A stretch of DNA of 51,075 nt, from positions 1 to 51,075 of the forward strand of contig NZ_KB904455.1 of the NCBI RefSeq assembly GCF_000380105.1, in the 5' to 3' direction. A program made the translations under genes and the position numbers. The notes under the pieces were generated by a model. The model worked only from the letters and a program-made list of their open reading frames with translations, did not search any database and was not told the DNA's origin. This DNA comes from Streptococcus orisratti DSM 15617 (GTDB taxonomy: Bacteria; Bacillota; Bacilli; Lactobacillales; Streptococcaceae). Below are positions 37,648 to 46,479 of this stretch, one piece after another. Positions within the stretch are counted from its first letter, which is position 1. Each line of letters begins with the position of its first letter.

Positions 37648-38388
37648 GTGTTTTATACTTACCTGCGTGGCTTGGTTGTTTTTCTGCTTTGGGTTTTCAA
37701 TGGTAATGCTCACTACCACAATGAAGACAAGATTTTAAGCAAGGACGAAAACTATATTTTGGTGGCACCCCACCGTACCTTCTGGGATCCCGTTTACATG
37801 GCCTTTGCGGCACGCCCTAAGCAATTCATCTTCATGGCGAAGAAAGAATTGTTTAAAAATCGTATCTTTGGCTGGTGGATAAAAATGTGTGGAGCCTTTC
37901 CAATTGATCGTGACAATCCTGGTCAACAGGCCATCAAATACCCTGTCAATATGCTAAAAAAGAGTAATCGTTCCTTGGTTATGTTTCCTAGTGGTAGTCG
38001 CCACTCGACTGATGTAAAAGGAGGTGTAGCTGTTATTGCCAAGATGGCTAAAGTAAGAATTATGCCTGCAGCCTATAAAGGACCTATGAAATTCAGTGGT
38101 CTAATTTCAGGTGAGCGTATTGACATGAATTTTGGGAATCCTATTGATGTGTCGGATATTAGACGAATGAATGATGAAGGAATTGCGGAAGTTGCTCGTC
38201 GTATTCAGGCTGAATTTGACAGACTAGATGCTGAAAATGACAGCTACTATGTTGATAAACGTACGAATCCTCTGACATACATTTACCGTTTGCCTTTAGC
38301 TATTGTCGCAATTATCGTAGTGCTTTTTACATTGCTCTTTAGCTATCTAGCAAGCTTTGTTTGGGATCCAGATAAACACCGTAACTAA
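37648..38388 (+). CDS. plsC: 1-acylglycerol-3-phosphate acyltransferase, PlsC-like
   Basis: A 246-residue membrane acyltransferase acting in phosphatidic acid synthesis. The catalytic HX4D motif is HRTFWD (about residues 42-47). The glycerol-phosphate motif reads FPSGSR in place of FPEGTR (about 116), and GAFPIDRDNPGQQA is block II. A hydrophobic helix sits at the N-terminus and another at about 215-240. The start is GTG at 37648 after AAAAGGAG. It is immediately upstream of comEA, as in other streptococci. The end of the gene overlaps a terminator region. Confidence 0.93.
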   Translation: MFYTYLRGLVVFLLWVFNGNAHYHNEDKILSKDENYILVAPHRTFWDPVYMAFAARPKQFIFMAKKELFKNRIFGWWIKMCGAFPIDRDNPGQQAIKYPVNMLKKSNRSLVMFPSGSRHSTDVKGGVAVIAKMAKVRIMPAAYKGPMKFSGLISGERIDMNFGNPIDVSDIRRMNDEGIAEVARRIQAEFDRLDAENDSYYVDKRTNPLTYIYRLPLAIVAIIVVLFTLLFSYLASFVWDPDKHRN

Positions 38389-38417
38389 AAAAACTCGTCA
38401 ATTTTGGCGAGTTTTTT
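38386..38417 (+). terminator. Terminator between plsC and comEA
   Basis: AAAAAACTCG (38388-38397) / CGAGTTTTTT (38408-38417) form a strong stem with T6 forming part of the right arm. Confidence 0.85.
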
Positions 38418-38423
38418 CGTATA
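38416..38423 (+). promoter_or_regulatory. Possible SigX (com-box) site of comEA
   Basis: TTCGTATA, 20 bases before comEA, matches the streptococcal late-competence box TACGAATA at six of eight positions and follows a T run as many such boxes do. It partly overlaps the preceding terminator. Weak evidence. Confidence 0.35.
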
Positions 38424-38442
38424 GTAAAAGTGAGGTGATAAT

Positions 38443-39138
38443 ATGTTGAAAGATTATTTAGAAAAATGTCGTGATATTTTTGAAAAGAATAAACTGTGGT
38501 CAGTTCTAATAGGAGGGGGAGTTGTCTTGGGCTTAGGTCTTGTTGTGTGGACACAATTTCTTGCTCCAGTGCAACCAGTTTCAGCTAATTTAGCTTTACC
38601 TAGCAGTGCCCAAGGTACAATTTCTAAAAATTCTGAGAAATCAGCATCTACAAGTGAGCCAGAAACTTCTTCATCTAAGACTGATTTAGTTGTAGATGTC
38701 AAAGGTGCAGTCAATAAAGAGGGAGTTTATCGCTTGGCAGCAGATAGTCGTGTGACCGATGCCATTAAGGCAGCTGGTGGGCTGACGGCTCAAGCTGATA
38801 AGAAATCTATTAATCTTGCCCAGAAAATTAGTGATGAAGAGGTCATTTATGTTGCCAATCAGGGCGAGGATATTAGTGTGATCTCAACTCCTTCTCCAAG
38901 TTCAGCAACAACAGATGCGTCAGGTAGCAAAGAAGAGACGACAGAAAAAATCAATCTTAATACTGCTACATTGGCAGATTTACAAACTATTTCAGGAATT
39001 GGTCAGAAAAGAGCACAAGATATTATTGACTACCGTGACAACAATGGCGGTTTTAAGTCAGTAGATGACTTGACAAATGTTTCAGGAATTGGTGAAAAAA
39101 CGCTTGAAAAACTGAAATCAGAGGTGAGTGTTGACTAA
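38443..39138 (+). CDS. comEA: Competence DNA-binding protein ComEA
   Basis: A 231-residue membrane-anchored DNA receptor for transformation. One N-terminal helix (about 22-42) and a Ser/Thr-rich linker (about 55-80) lead to an SLBB-type domain (DVKGAVNKEGVYRL, about 84-145). After a second Ser-rich linker come two helix-hairpin-helix motifs: LQTISGIGQKRAQDII and LTNVSGIGEKTLEKL. The domain order is typical of streptococcal ComEA. The 3' end overlaps comEC by 11 bases. Confidence 0.95.
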   Translation: MLKDYLEKCRDIFEKNKLWSVLIGGGVVLGLGLVVWTQFLAPVQPVSANLALPSSAQGTISKNSEKSASTSEPETSSSKTDLVVDVKGAVNKEGVYRLAADSRVTDAIKAAGGLTAQADKKSINLAQKISDEEVIYVANQGEDISVISTPSPSSATTDASGSKEETTEKINLNTATLADLQTISGIGQKRAQDIIDYRDNNGGFKSVDDLTNVSGIGEKTLEKLKSEVSVD

Positions 39139-41362
39139 TTGTTTACCTATTAAGCCAATTCATTTGGCTTTTTTGCTAGTCTTACTTTATTTTCTTATTT
39201 TTTCATGGACAGTAGCGGGGCTAATTTTATTTATCTTTGCTCTCATTAATTTGTATCGACATTATGGGTCTAAGAAATTCTTTCAAACATGTGGTTGTTT
39301 GGTGGTTTTTGGTTTGTATTTTGTGACACTGCATTTTAAACACGAACAGGACTATGCGGCAGCGCCAGCCAGTCTGACTCAGATTGAACTGGTGCCTGAT
39401 ACCATTTCAATTAATGGTGATTTGTTATCTTTTGAGGGTAAATCTAATGGTAGGACCTATCAAGTTTTTTACCAATTCAAGTCGCAAGAGGAGCAAAGCT
39501 TTTTCCAAAAATTGGATAAAACTATAATTTTGACAGTTCAAGCGACAACCGAGGAAGCCACACCTCAACGTAACTTCAAGGGATTTGATTATCGGAGTTA
39601 TCTCAAATGCAAGGGAATTTATCGCATAGTTAAAATCGAGACTATTACAAACATGCAACAAGCAACTAGACTATCTCTAACTGGCTATTTGCATGATTGG
39701 CGTAGAAAAGCCATTGTTCACATTCAGCAGAGTTTTCCTTCCCCTATGCAGCATTACATGACAGGCCTGCTTTTTGGATATTTGGATAAGTCTTTTGAAG
39801 AGATGGGCAATCTTTACTCTAGTCTTGGGATTATCCATCTTTTTGCCCTTTCTGGTATGCAGATAGGTTTTTTTCTAGGTATTTTTCGCTTCCTTTTTTT
39901 GAGAATGGGCTGGCGCAAAGATTATGTAGATTGGCTGCAAATTCCTTTTTCCATTTGTTATGCAGGGTTGACAGGTTTCTCTGTATCAGTTATCCGTAGT
40001 CTCATTCAAGCTAGTTTGACAAATTTAGGAATCAAACGTTTGGATAATCTTGCGCTGACGCTGATGATTATGTTCTTTTTCCTACCGCATTACCTTTTGA
40101 CAACAGGTGGAGTACTAAGTTTTTCCTATGCGTTTATCTTATCTCTGATTGATTTTGATGGGCTTAGTGAGTATCGTAAGAAACTTGCGGAGACTACTGC
40201 CATTACTTTTGGAATCTTACCTGTTTTAATTTTTTATTTTGCAACTTTTCAGCCCGCATCAATTGTGTTGACAGCTGTATTTTCTCTAGTCTTTGATGTT
40301 TTTATGTTACCCGTCTTATCGGTGATATTTCTATTATCACCATTAGTAAAAATCAGTTTTGTTAATGGTATTTTTGAAGGATTGGAAAGAGTAGTGACAT
40401 GGGTAGAACGATATTTCAATCACTCGTTAGTCTTTGGACAACCTGATTTAACTGTATTTTTAGCCATGTTGATTGCCTTAGGATTTCTTTATGATGTTCT
40501 AAGGAGAAAAAAGCTGGCGCTACAACTTTGCTTATTTTTGGCTCTGCTATTTTTCATAAGCAAGAACCCACCGTGCAACGAGGTAACGGTGGTTGATATT
40601 GGTCAAGGCGATAGTATTTTTCTGCGGGACGTCACTGGAAAGACAGTGCTTATTGATGTGGGTGGGAAGGTCAGTTTTTCATCTCAAGGGAGCTGGCAGG
40701 AGCGACAATCAGATAGCAATGCAGAGCGTACGTTAATCCCTTATCTCAAAAGTAGAGGTGTTGATAAAATTGATCAGTTAGTGCTGACTCATACCGATAC
40801 TGACCATATTGGGGATATGGAAGTGGTAGCAAAGCATTTTAAAATTGGTGAGGTCTTGGTGAGTCCTGGAAGTCTGACGGTACCTAATTTTGTCAAGCGC
40901 CTGCAAAAAATGAAGGTAAGGGTTCGTTCTATCAAAGCAGGGGATAAACTCTCTATCATGGGAGACAGTCTTCAAGTGCTTTACCCTAGTCGTACAGGTG
41001 ACGGAGGGAATAACGATTCTTTAGTACTCTATGGAAAACTCCTAGACAAGACTTTCCTTTTCACAGGTGATCTTGAGGAAGAAGGTGAAAAGGAAATAAC
41101 GTTTAATTATCCCAATTTGCAAGTGGATGTTCTTAAGGCAGGTCATCACGGTTCTAAAGGTAGTAGCAGTTCAGAGTTTTTAAGTCATATCAGCCCAAAA
41201 GTTGCTCTCATCTCAGCAGGACAAAATAATCGTTACCATCACCCTCATCAGGAAACCTTGGAAAGATTTGAGAACGTAGATAGTCGTGTATATCGTACTG
41301 ACCAACAAGGCGCTATTCGTTTTATCGGGTGGCAAAAGTGGAGAATTGAGACGGTAAGGTGA
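39128..41362 (+). CDS. comEC: Competence DNA channel ComEC
   Basis: A 744-residue polytopic protein forming the channel for single-stranded DNA uptake. The N-terminal DUF4131 region has two helices, the central competence domain contains FALSGMQIGFFLGIFRF, and the C-terminal metallo-beta-lactamase-like domain (about 485-744) has HTDTDHIGD and AGHHGSKGSSS, which retain the metal-binding His/Asp set proposed for strand degradation. GTG 39128 follows AGAGGTGA within the end of comEA; TTG 39131 is an alternative. The gene is intact, so the DNA uptake machinery at this locus looks functional. Confidence 0.95.
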   Translation: MLTNCLPIKPIHLAFLLVLLYFLIFSWTVAGLILFIFALINLYRHYGSKKFFQTCGCLVVFGLYFVTLHFKHEQDYAAAPASLTQIELVPDTISINGDLLSFEGKSNGRTYQVFYQFKSQEEQSFFQKLDKTIILTVQATTEEATPQRNFKGFDYRSYLKCKGIYRIVKIETITNMQQATRLSLTGYLHDWRRKAIVHIQQSFPSPMQHYMTGLLFGYLDKSFEEMGNLYSSLGIIHLFALSGMQIGFFLGIFRFLFLRMGWRKDYVDWLQIPFSICYAGLTGFSVSVIRSLIQASLTNLGIKRLDNLALTLMIMFFFLPHYLLTTGGVLSFSYAFILSLIDFDGLSEYRKKLAETTAITFGILPVLIFYFATFQPASIVLTAVFSLVFDVFMLPVLSVIFLLSPLVKISFVNGIFEGLERVVTWVERYFNHSLVFGQPDLTVFLAMLIALGFLYDVLRRKKLALQLCLFLALLFFISKNPPCNEVTVVDIGQGDSIFLRDVTGKTVLIDVGGKVSFSSQGSWQERQSDSNAERTLIPYLKSRGVDKIDQLVLTHTDTDHIGDMEVVAKHFKIGEVLVSPGSLTVPNFVKRLQKMKVRVRSIKAGDKLSIMGDSLQVLYPSRTGDGGNNDSLVLYGKLLDKTFLFTGDLEEEGEKEITFNYPNLQVDVLKAGHHGSKGSSSSEFLSHISPKVALISAGQNNRYHHPHQETLERFENVDSRVYRTDQQGAIRFIGWQKWRIETVR

Positions 41363-41386
41363 GCATTAGCAAATCAGATGACGAGA

Positions 41387-41492
41387 TATAGTCAATTAGT
41401 TTATCTTTTATTACTTCGTTAACTCGCCTTGCCGTACTCCAGTACTGCCTGCGGCTCGTTGCCTAGTACTAAAAGCAAACTAAAAGACTATA
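41387..41492. repeat. TATAGTC-ended modular repeat, short copy
   Basis: 106 bp, with ends TATAGTCAATTAGTTTATC and, inverted, TATAGTCTTTTAGTTTGCTT. It contains CTCGCCTTGCCGTACT, which resembles the inverse of the boxA core (TACGGCAAGGCGA). The hairpin module of the two long copies is missing. Confidence 0.75.
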
Positions 41493-41604
41493 TCAGTATC
41501 GTTTTATCGTTTAGTTTACAAGACACAGCGTCCCATTGAACTCAATACATTGATAAATCAACTTCCATGCTGCTACACAAGGCTTCTTTGCTGTTTACCT
41601 CAAA

Positions 41605-41690
41605 AACTCCCCATCACTTGTACTGCATCCAATAGTTAGACAGAAAAACTCTAACTTTTTGGGGTCAGTACACTTGTTGATGGGGAGCTT
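41605..41690. terminator. comEC/cutC terminator interrupted by an IS-derived remnant
   Basis: Outer arms CTCCCCATCA (41608-41617) and TGATGGGGAG (41678-41687) are followed by T5. Between them lies a 52-bp insert from GTACTG to CAGTAC (41620-41671), flanked by ACTT on both sides. Removing insert and duplication restores a 10-bp stem with loop CTTGT. cutC, on the other strand, ends at 41692. Confidence 0.8.
41620..41671. mobile_element. 52-bp solo inverted-end remnant of an IS (IS3/IS150-like ends)
   Basis: The ends GTACTGCATCCAATAGTTAGA and, inverted, GTACTGACCCCAAAAAGTTAGA match at most positions, and such (T)GTACTGACCCC ends occur in IS150-type elements. The ACTT on each side is a plausible target duplication. 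The middle is only about ten bases, so transposase is wholly absent. Confidence 0.65.
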
Positions 41691-41691
41691 T

Positions 41692-42324
41692 TTATATCAT
41701 CTTTGTTCCATGCACAGAGGAGGCACCTGTCAGTCGAGCTAGTTCTTGACAATTATCAGTTGTAACACCACCACCAATCATAATTTCGATACGTTGGTCG
41801 GTATAATTTACTAGATTTCTAAGATGCTCAAGATTATCAAAAATATCGTTTTCTGAGGAACTACCATGAGTTAAAATGCGAACAAAGCCTAGTTCAATCA
41901 AGTCATCTATTGCTTGAAATTGGTCGGACTTTGGAATGGCATCAAAGGCCATATGAAAGACTAATGGCAGACCTTGAGTGGCTGGTAATAGCTGCTCAAT
42001 GCCATCACGGTCTAGCTGTTTATCCTTAGTCAAAAGACCTAAAACTAAGGCATCAGATTCTAATTCAACCGCTTGAAGAATGTCTTCTTCCATGGCACGC
42101 AGCTCCAAGTCGTTGTAAGTAAAATCACCACCCCGTGGTCTAATCATGGTTGCTAGACTGATTCCTTTGTCATGTAGATAGCTGCTAGCCTCTTTGATGA
42201 CACCATAGGAAGGTGTGGTTCCACCTACTGCAAGATTATCACAGAGCTCAACACGATTAATATCAGGAGCAGTCAGTTTGGAGAGGTGGCTTAGATTTTC
42301 AGCACAAAATTCTTTAATTAGCAT
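41692..42324 (-). CDS. cutC: CutC-family protein
   Basis: A 210-residue TIM-barrel protein. Family motifs are NRVELCDNLAVGGTTPSYG (about 23-41), MIRPRGGDFTY (about 60-70), VFHMAFDAI and RILTHGSSS, all near the N-terminal face of the barrel. CutC was linked to copper tolerance in E. coli, but its biochemical activity is still unsettled. GAGGAAA lies before the ATG on the minus strand. It is convergent with comEC and divergent from serC. Confidence 0.93.
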   Translation of the reverse strand: MLIKEFCAENLSHLSKLTAPDINRVELCDNLAVGGTTPSYGVIKEASSYLHDKGISLATMIRPRGGDFTYNDLELRAMEEDILQAVELESDALVLGLLTKDKQLDRDGIEQLLPATQGLPLVFHMAFDAIPKSDQFQAIDDLIELGFVRILTHGSSSENDIFDNLEHLRNLVNYTDQRIEIMIGGGVTTDNCQELARLTGASSVHGTKMI

Positions 42325-42475
42325 GAAATTTCCTCGAACGTTCGTTTTTTACCATTATACCATGAAATTTTAAAAGAATCTTTGTGAAATGTTTGACAAA
42401 ATCCGCTCAAAAATCTTTACAAAATTCAGAATATTGTGCTATAATTTCTTTAATTAAATTTTGGAGGTGTCATTT

Positions 42476-43570
42476 ATGACCATTTATAACTTTTCAGCAG
42501 GACCTGCTACTTTACCTAAGCCAGTGCTTGAAACAGCACAACGTGAACTCCTTGATTATCAAGGATCCGGTATGTCCGTGCTTGAAATGTCCCACCGTTC
42601 TCCAGAATTTGACAAGATTATTAAAGATGCTGAGAGCACACTGCGAGAATTGATGGCTATCCCAGATAATTATAAGGTGTTATTTCTTCAAGGTGGTGCC
42701 TCAACACAATTTACCATGGTTCCACTTAACTTAGCCCAGGGCAAAAAGGCCTATTATTTGGTAGGTGGTTCTTGGGGTAAAAAAGCTTATACTGAGGCCG
42801 TGAAATTATCAAAAACGATTCCTTTTAAACCAATCCTTTTAGCATCATCAGAAGATACAGTTTATGATCACATTCCGGATTTTGATGCCTCAAGCATTGA
42901 TCCAAATGCTGCTTATGTTCATCTGACAACCAATAATACTATTGAAGGTACAGCCATCTACGATTTACCAGACACCAATGGTGTCCCAATTGTTGCAGAT
43001 ATGTCTTCAAATATTTTAGCGGCACGTTACAACGTTGAAGATTTTGCCCTTATCTATGCAGGTGCTCAGAAGAATATTGGGCCGGCAGGTGTGACGGTTG
43101 TGATTATTCGTGAAGACTTCTTGAATGATCAACCACAACTATCTGCTATGTTGGACTATCGTATTCAAGCTGAAGCTGGATCGCTCTATAATACCCCACC
43201 ATGCTATAGCATTTACATTTCAAAATTGGTCTTTGATTGGGTCAAAAATGAGATTGGCGGCGTTGATAAGATGGCAACAATTGAGCGCGAAAAATCGGGC
43301 TTGCTTTATGACTTCATCGAAAAATCAGATTTTTATACTAGCCCTGTGAAATTTGTCAAAGATCGCTCAGTCTGCAATATTCCTTTTGTGACCCCGAGTA
43401 AGGAACTCGATGCTAAGTTTGTCAAAGAAGCAGATGCACTTGGCTTCAAGAATATCAAGGGTCACAGATCTGTTGGTGGCATGCGTGCTTCCCTTTACAA
43501 TGCCTTTCCACGCCAAGGTGTCTTGGATTTAATTGACTTTATGGCAAAATTTGAAGCTGAAAATAAGTAA
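42476..43570 (+). CDS. serC: Phosphoserine aminotransferase
   Basis: A 364-residue PLP-dependent class V aminotransferase converting 3-phosphohydroxypyruvate to O-phosphoserine in serine synthesis. [15 protein letters not shown] starts the protein, and the cofactor-binding lysine is in [13 protein letters not shown] (about 194-206). Substrate residues appear in HRSPEF and the late [15 protein letters not shown]. The ATG at 42476 has GGAGGTG upstream; an in-frame TTG at 42461 overlaps that site. A TGCTATAAT promoter is at about 42437-42445. It starts the serC-GNAT-serA group. Confidence 0.97.
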   Translation: MTIYNFSAGPATLPKPVLETAQRELLDYQGSGMSVLEMSHRSPEFDKIIKDAESTLRELMAIPDNYKVLFLQGGASTQFTMVPLNLAQGKKAYYLVGGSWGKKAYTEAVKLSKTIPFKPILLASSEDTVYDHIPDFDASSIDPNAAYVHLTTNNTIEGTAIYDLPDTNGVPIVADMSSNILAARYNVEDFALIYAGAQKNIGPAGVTVVIIREDFLNDQPQLSAMLDYRIQAEAGSLYNTPPCYSIYISKLVFDWVKNEIGGVDKMATIEREKSGLLYDFIEKSDFYTSPVKFVKDRSVCNIPFVTPSKELDAKFVKEADALGFKNIKGHRSVGGMRASLYNAFPRQGVLDLIDFMAKFEAENK

Positions 43571-43636
43571 CCTCTTTCTTACCTTTTTTAAGTGACTTTG
43601 CTATAATGGTAAAAAAGAATGGAAGAAGGTAAGTAA

Positions 43637-44191
43637 ATGGAAATCAGACAAGCGTTTCCCAATGAAATTGCTGCTGTTATGGCGGTTCTTAATTCTGCGA
43701 AGCAATTTTTAGCAGTATCTGGTTCTAGCCAGTGGCAAGGTGAGAATGGCTATCCCAATGAAGATGATGTTTTTGAGGATATCTTGAAGGGGCAGGCTTA
43801 TGTTGCTCTTTTGGAGGGACAGATTGTTGCCTATGCTGCGATGATTGATGGTCAGGATCCGGCCTATAACAAGATTTACGATGGCAAGTGGCGTCACAAT
43901 AATCACCGCTACATCACCTTCCATCGATTGGCTGTTTTGAGTGATTTTGCTGGTCAAAAAATTGCCCAAACCTTTTTACAAGGTCTCATTGAAAGTCAGC
44001 TTGGCCCTGATTTTCGGATTGATACGCATGAAAATAATAAAATCATGCAACATATCATTGAAAAACTAGGCTTCGTCTATTGCGGCAAGGTTCCCATTGA
44101 TGGAGAGCGCCTAGCTTATCAAAAAATAAAACTTAAAAACGAGAAGGCTCTTTATCAAGAAATTGATGAAAAGGCTTATCATGGTTATTAA
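43637..44191 (+). CDS. GNAT-family acetyltransferase
   Basis: A 184-residue N-acetyltransferase-like protein. The fold is indicated by AYVALLEGQIVAYAAMI (beta strands 2-4), FHRLAVLSDFAGQKIAQTFLQ (the acetyl-CoA loop, with a loosened Q/RxxGxG/A motif) and THENNKIMQHIIEKLGFVYCGKV near the C-terminus. The substrate is unknown. It sits between serC and serA in streptococci generally, so a link to amino-acid metabolism is possible. GAAGGT is upstream of the ATG and a GCTATAATG -10 precedes it. Confidence 0.88.
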   Translation: MEIRQAFPNEIAAVMAVLNSAKQFLAVSGSSQWQGENGYPNEDDVFEDILKGQAYVALLEGQIVAYAAMIDGQDPAYNKIYDGKWRHNNHRYITFHRLAVLSDFAGQKIAQTFLQGLIESQLGPDFRIDTHENNKIMQHIIEKLGFVYCGKVPIDGERLAYQKIKLKNEKALYQEIDEKAYHGY

Positions 44192-44246
44192 AAGACAAAA
44201 ATTGAGAAAAGGAAGGTTGCTTATTTCGGCCTTTGTGTGAAAATAA

Positions 44247-45428
44247 ATGGTTTATAGTGTCAAAACATTTAATAATATTAACCAAATTGGTTTAAAAGAA
44301 TTGGGAAATAATTTTCAAATTGATGGAGATAAGTCTGACAATCCTGATGCTTATATTATCCGCAGTCAAAACTTGCACGATGTGACATTTCCAACAAACT
44401 TAAAAGCCATTGCTCGTGCTGGTGCTGGAACCAATAATATTCCCATTGACGAAGCTACGGCTCAAGGAATTGTTGTTTTCAATACCCCTGGAGCCAATGC
44501 CAATGCTGTCAAGGAAGCTGTTTTAGCTTCGATTCTCATGTCAGCGCGGGATTATCTTGCTGCTAATGCTTGGGTTAACACCCTTTCAGGTGATGATGTT
44601 CCTAAGCAAGTTGAAGCCGGTAAAAAACAATTTGCAGGAACTGAAATTTCTAAGAAGACTCTTGGTGTTATCGGTCTTGGTGCTATCGGTAGCCGTATTG
44701 CTAACTATGCTCAGCGACTTGGGATGGATGTTTATGGCTACGATCCTTATGTTTCTATTGAGACAGCTTGGAATATTTCCCATCATGTTAAGCGTGTGGA
44801 TGATCTTAAAGATATTTTTGCTAATTGTGATTATATCACTGTTCATGTGCCATTAAATGATAAAACACGTCACACTTTTGACAGCCAAGCTTTTGCACAA
44901 ATGAAAAAAGATACAGTCATCATCAACTTTGCTCGTGCAGAACTGGTTGACAACGCCGCTCTTTTTGATGCTATTGATACAGGAGTTGTTAAACGCTATA
45001 TCACTGACTTTGGAAGCGAAGAGTTGCTTAATAAAGAAAAGATTACGGTTTTCCCGCATGTTGGGGGTTCAACAGAAGAAGCAGAACTCAACTGTGCTAT
45101 TATGGCTGGTAAAGAAATCCGTCAATTTATGGAAACGGGAGAAATTACTAACTCAGTGAACTTTCCTAATATGCACCAAGCTTTGGATGCACCTTACCGC
45201 ATCACCTTGATTAACAAAAATGTTCCAAATATCGTGGCTAAAATTTCAACAGCTGTATCAGATTTGGGAATCAATATTGACAATATCCTGAATCGTTCTA
45301 AAGGTGATTATGCTTACACTATTCTTGACCTTGACGAGACAGATAAAAGCAAGATTGATGCTCTTGTTGATAATTTCGAAAACAGTGCAAACATTGTTCG
45401 TGTGCGTTTGATTGCCAATACAAAATAA
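44247..45428 (+). CDS. serA: D-3-phosphoglycerate dehydrogenase
   Basis: A 393-residue NAD-dependent dehydrogenase for the first step of serine synthesis. The Rossmann motif is GVIGLGAIGSRIA (about 147-159). The catalytic Arg is in NFARAELVD, and the His is in VFPHVGGSTEEAE. A C-terminal ACT domain (about 320-393) with APYRITLINKNVPNIVAKIS may mediate serine feedback. The ATG at 44247 has no obvious ribosome site; GAAAAGGAAGG lies about 35 bases away. The protein is the short form without the intervening domain, usual for streptococci. Confidence 0.95.
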   Translation: MVYSVKTFNNINQIGLKELGNNFQIDGDKSDNPDAYIIRSQNLHDVTFPTNLKAIARAGAGTNNIPIDEATAQGIVVFNTPGANANAVKEAVLASILMSARDYLAANAWVNTLSGDDVPKQVEAGKKQFAGTEISKKTLGVIGLGAIGSRIANYAQRLGMDVYGYDPYVSIETAWNISHHVKRVDDLKDIFANCDYITVHVPLNDKTRHTFDSQAFAQMKKDTVIINFARAELVDNAALFDAIDTGVVKRYITDFGSEELLNKEKITVFPHVGGSTEEAELNCAIMAGKEIRQFMETGEITNSVNFPNMHQALDAPYRITLINKNVPNIVAKISTAVSDLGINIDNILNRSKGDYAYTILDLDETDKSKIDALVDNFENSANIVRVRLIANTK

Positions 45429-45432
45429 TGGT

Positions 45433-45464
45433 AAAGTGCTGAGAAGGATTTCTCAGTACTTTTT
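45433..45464 (+). terminator. Terminator after serA
   Basis: AAAGTGCTGAGAA (45433-45445) / TTCTCAGTACTTT (45450-45462), loop GGAT, is followed by T residues. The ogt -10 begins at 45467. Confidence 0.9.
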
Positions 45465-45466
45465 GG

Positions 45467-45472
45467 TATAAT
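45467..45472 (+). promoter_or_regulatory. Extended -10 of ogt
   Basis: TGGTATAAT (45464-45472) places the transcription start at about 45479-45480, that is, at the ATG itself. The transcript would be leaderless, and no ribosome site is seen. Confidence 0.55.
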
Positions 45473-45478
45473 AGAGCT

Positions 45479-45965
45479 ATGTTACACAAGCAGATTTACA
45501 ATTCACCTTTTGGGGCAGATGATTTTGTTGGCGGATGACAGCGGACTGCTGGGGGCTTGGTTTGTCGGCCAGAAGTATGCACTTCGTGGTTTTGAGGCTA
45601 TGGACATAGCAGAGCAGCCGAGTCCGATTTTGACAGCAGCGCAAGTTTGGCTGGATGCCTATTTTGCGGGACGAAAGTCGCAGAGCGGTCCTCCCTTGTC
45701 GCCACAGGGCACGGCCTTTCAGAAAAAGGTTTGGACATTATTAACTCGTGTCCCCAGCGGTCAAACCATCACTTATGGGCAAATAGCGGCACAACTCGCC
45801 TGCAAGTCGGCACAAGCTGTTGGCGGTGCGGTTGGTAAAAATCCTCTGAGCATTTTCATCCCCTGCCACCGCGTGCTTGGCAGTCAAGGACAACTGACGG
45901 GTTACGCTGGCGGTCTGGAGCGAAAATGTTGGCTTTTAGACTATGAAAAAGGAGTAAAGAAATGA
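45479..45965 (+). pseudogene. ogt: Methylated-DNA--protein-cysteine methyltransferase, frameshifted near the start
   Basis: The frame begins MLHKQIYNSPFG at 45479, then hits a stop after GGA TGA. Shifting by one base at the run GGGG (45512-45515) gives GQMILLADDSGLLGAWFVG and continues to the end. The one extra G (GGGG instead of GGG) breaks an otherwise normal 160-residue O6-methylguanine repair protein. The active site IPCHRV is intact, with the helix-turn-helix PSGQTITYGQIA upstream. A TTG or ATG at 45510/45519 could start a truncated protein lacking ten residues of the N-terminal domain. The end overlaps the next gene by four bases. Confidence 0.88.
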
Positions 45966-46327
45966 CCTATATTTTTTATGAATACCCTACTTGTAGCACT
46001 TGTAAGAAGGCAAAGGCAGAGTTGGAAACTTTGGGAGTACCCTTTGAGTCTGTTAATATAAAGACTAACCCACCTCAAGTTAAACTCTTGCGCAATCTCT
46101 TGGAAAATTCAGGTTTGGATTTGAAAAAATACTTCAATACAAGTGGTCAGTCCTATCGAGCTTTAGGGCTCAAAGATAAATTTGGACAAATGACCGTGGA
46201 TGAGGCTTTGGCACTATTAGCTGCAGATGGTATGCTCATCAAACGGCCTATACTCATCAAGGATGGCAAGGTTTTGCAAATTGGCTATCGAACGCCTTAT
46301 GAAGCTTTGAACTTAACGAAGGACTGA
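45962..46327 (+). CDS. ArsC/Spx-family thioredoxin-fold protein
   Basis: A 121-residue protein. The CxxC redox motif is CSTC (residues 12-15 in EYPTCSTCKKAK), and the Arg of the Spx/ArsC site appears in KRPILIKDGKVLQIGY. It resembles YffB/YusI-type members rather than Spx, as it lacks the Spx polymerase-binding signature that I would expect. ATGA overlap with ogt indicates coupled translation. Its partner or substrate is not known. Confidence 0.85.
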   Translation: MTYIFYEYPTCSTCKKAKAELETLGVPFESVNIKTNPPQVKLLRNLLENSGLDLKKYFNTSGQSYRALGLKDKFGQMTVDEALALLAADGMLIKRPILIKDGKVLQIGYRTPYEALNLTKD

Positions 46328-46329
46328 GA

Positions 46330-46479
46330 ATGACTTCATGGCTTGGACGTATTCTTTTAGGACTGTTGATCTCTATTATTTTTTATGAATCAGATAAGTG
46401 GATATTTGAAGTAAAAAAAAGACAAAGTTTATCAAGGAAGACACAACTACAAAAATTCAAGGTTCAGAAATTTGTATAA
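46330..46479 (+). CDS. Small membrane protein, 49 residues
   Basis: The sequence starts MTSWLGRILLGLLISIIFYE, giving one membrane helix and then a basic tail (KKRQSLSRKTQLQKFKVQKF). It begins three bases after the previous stop (GGACTGAGAATG), so it is probably co-translated. It overlaps the start of the next small ORF by eight bases. Unknown function and no recognised family. Confidence 0.5.
   Translation: MTSWLGRILLGLLISIIFYESDKWIFEVKKRQSLSRKTQLQKFKVQKFV

Noticed and set aside
42335..42352. CGAACGTTCG palindrome upstream of cutC, resembling an SOS box
   Set aside because: The Gram-positive LexA/HdiR box needs four bases between CGAAC and GTTCG. Here the arms are fused, so it is only a 10-base palindrome.
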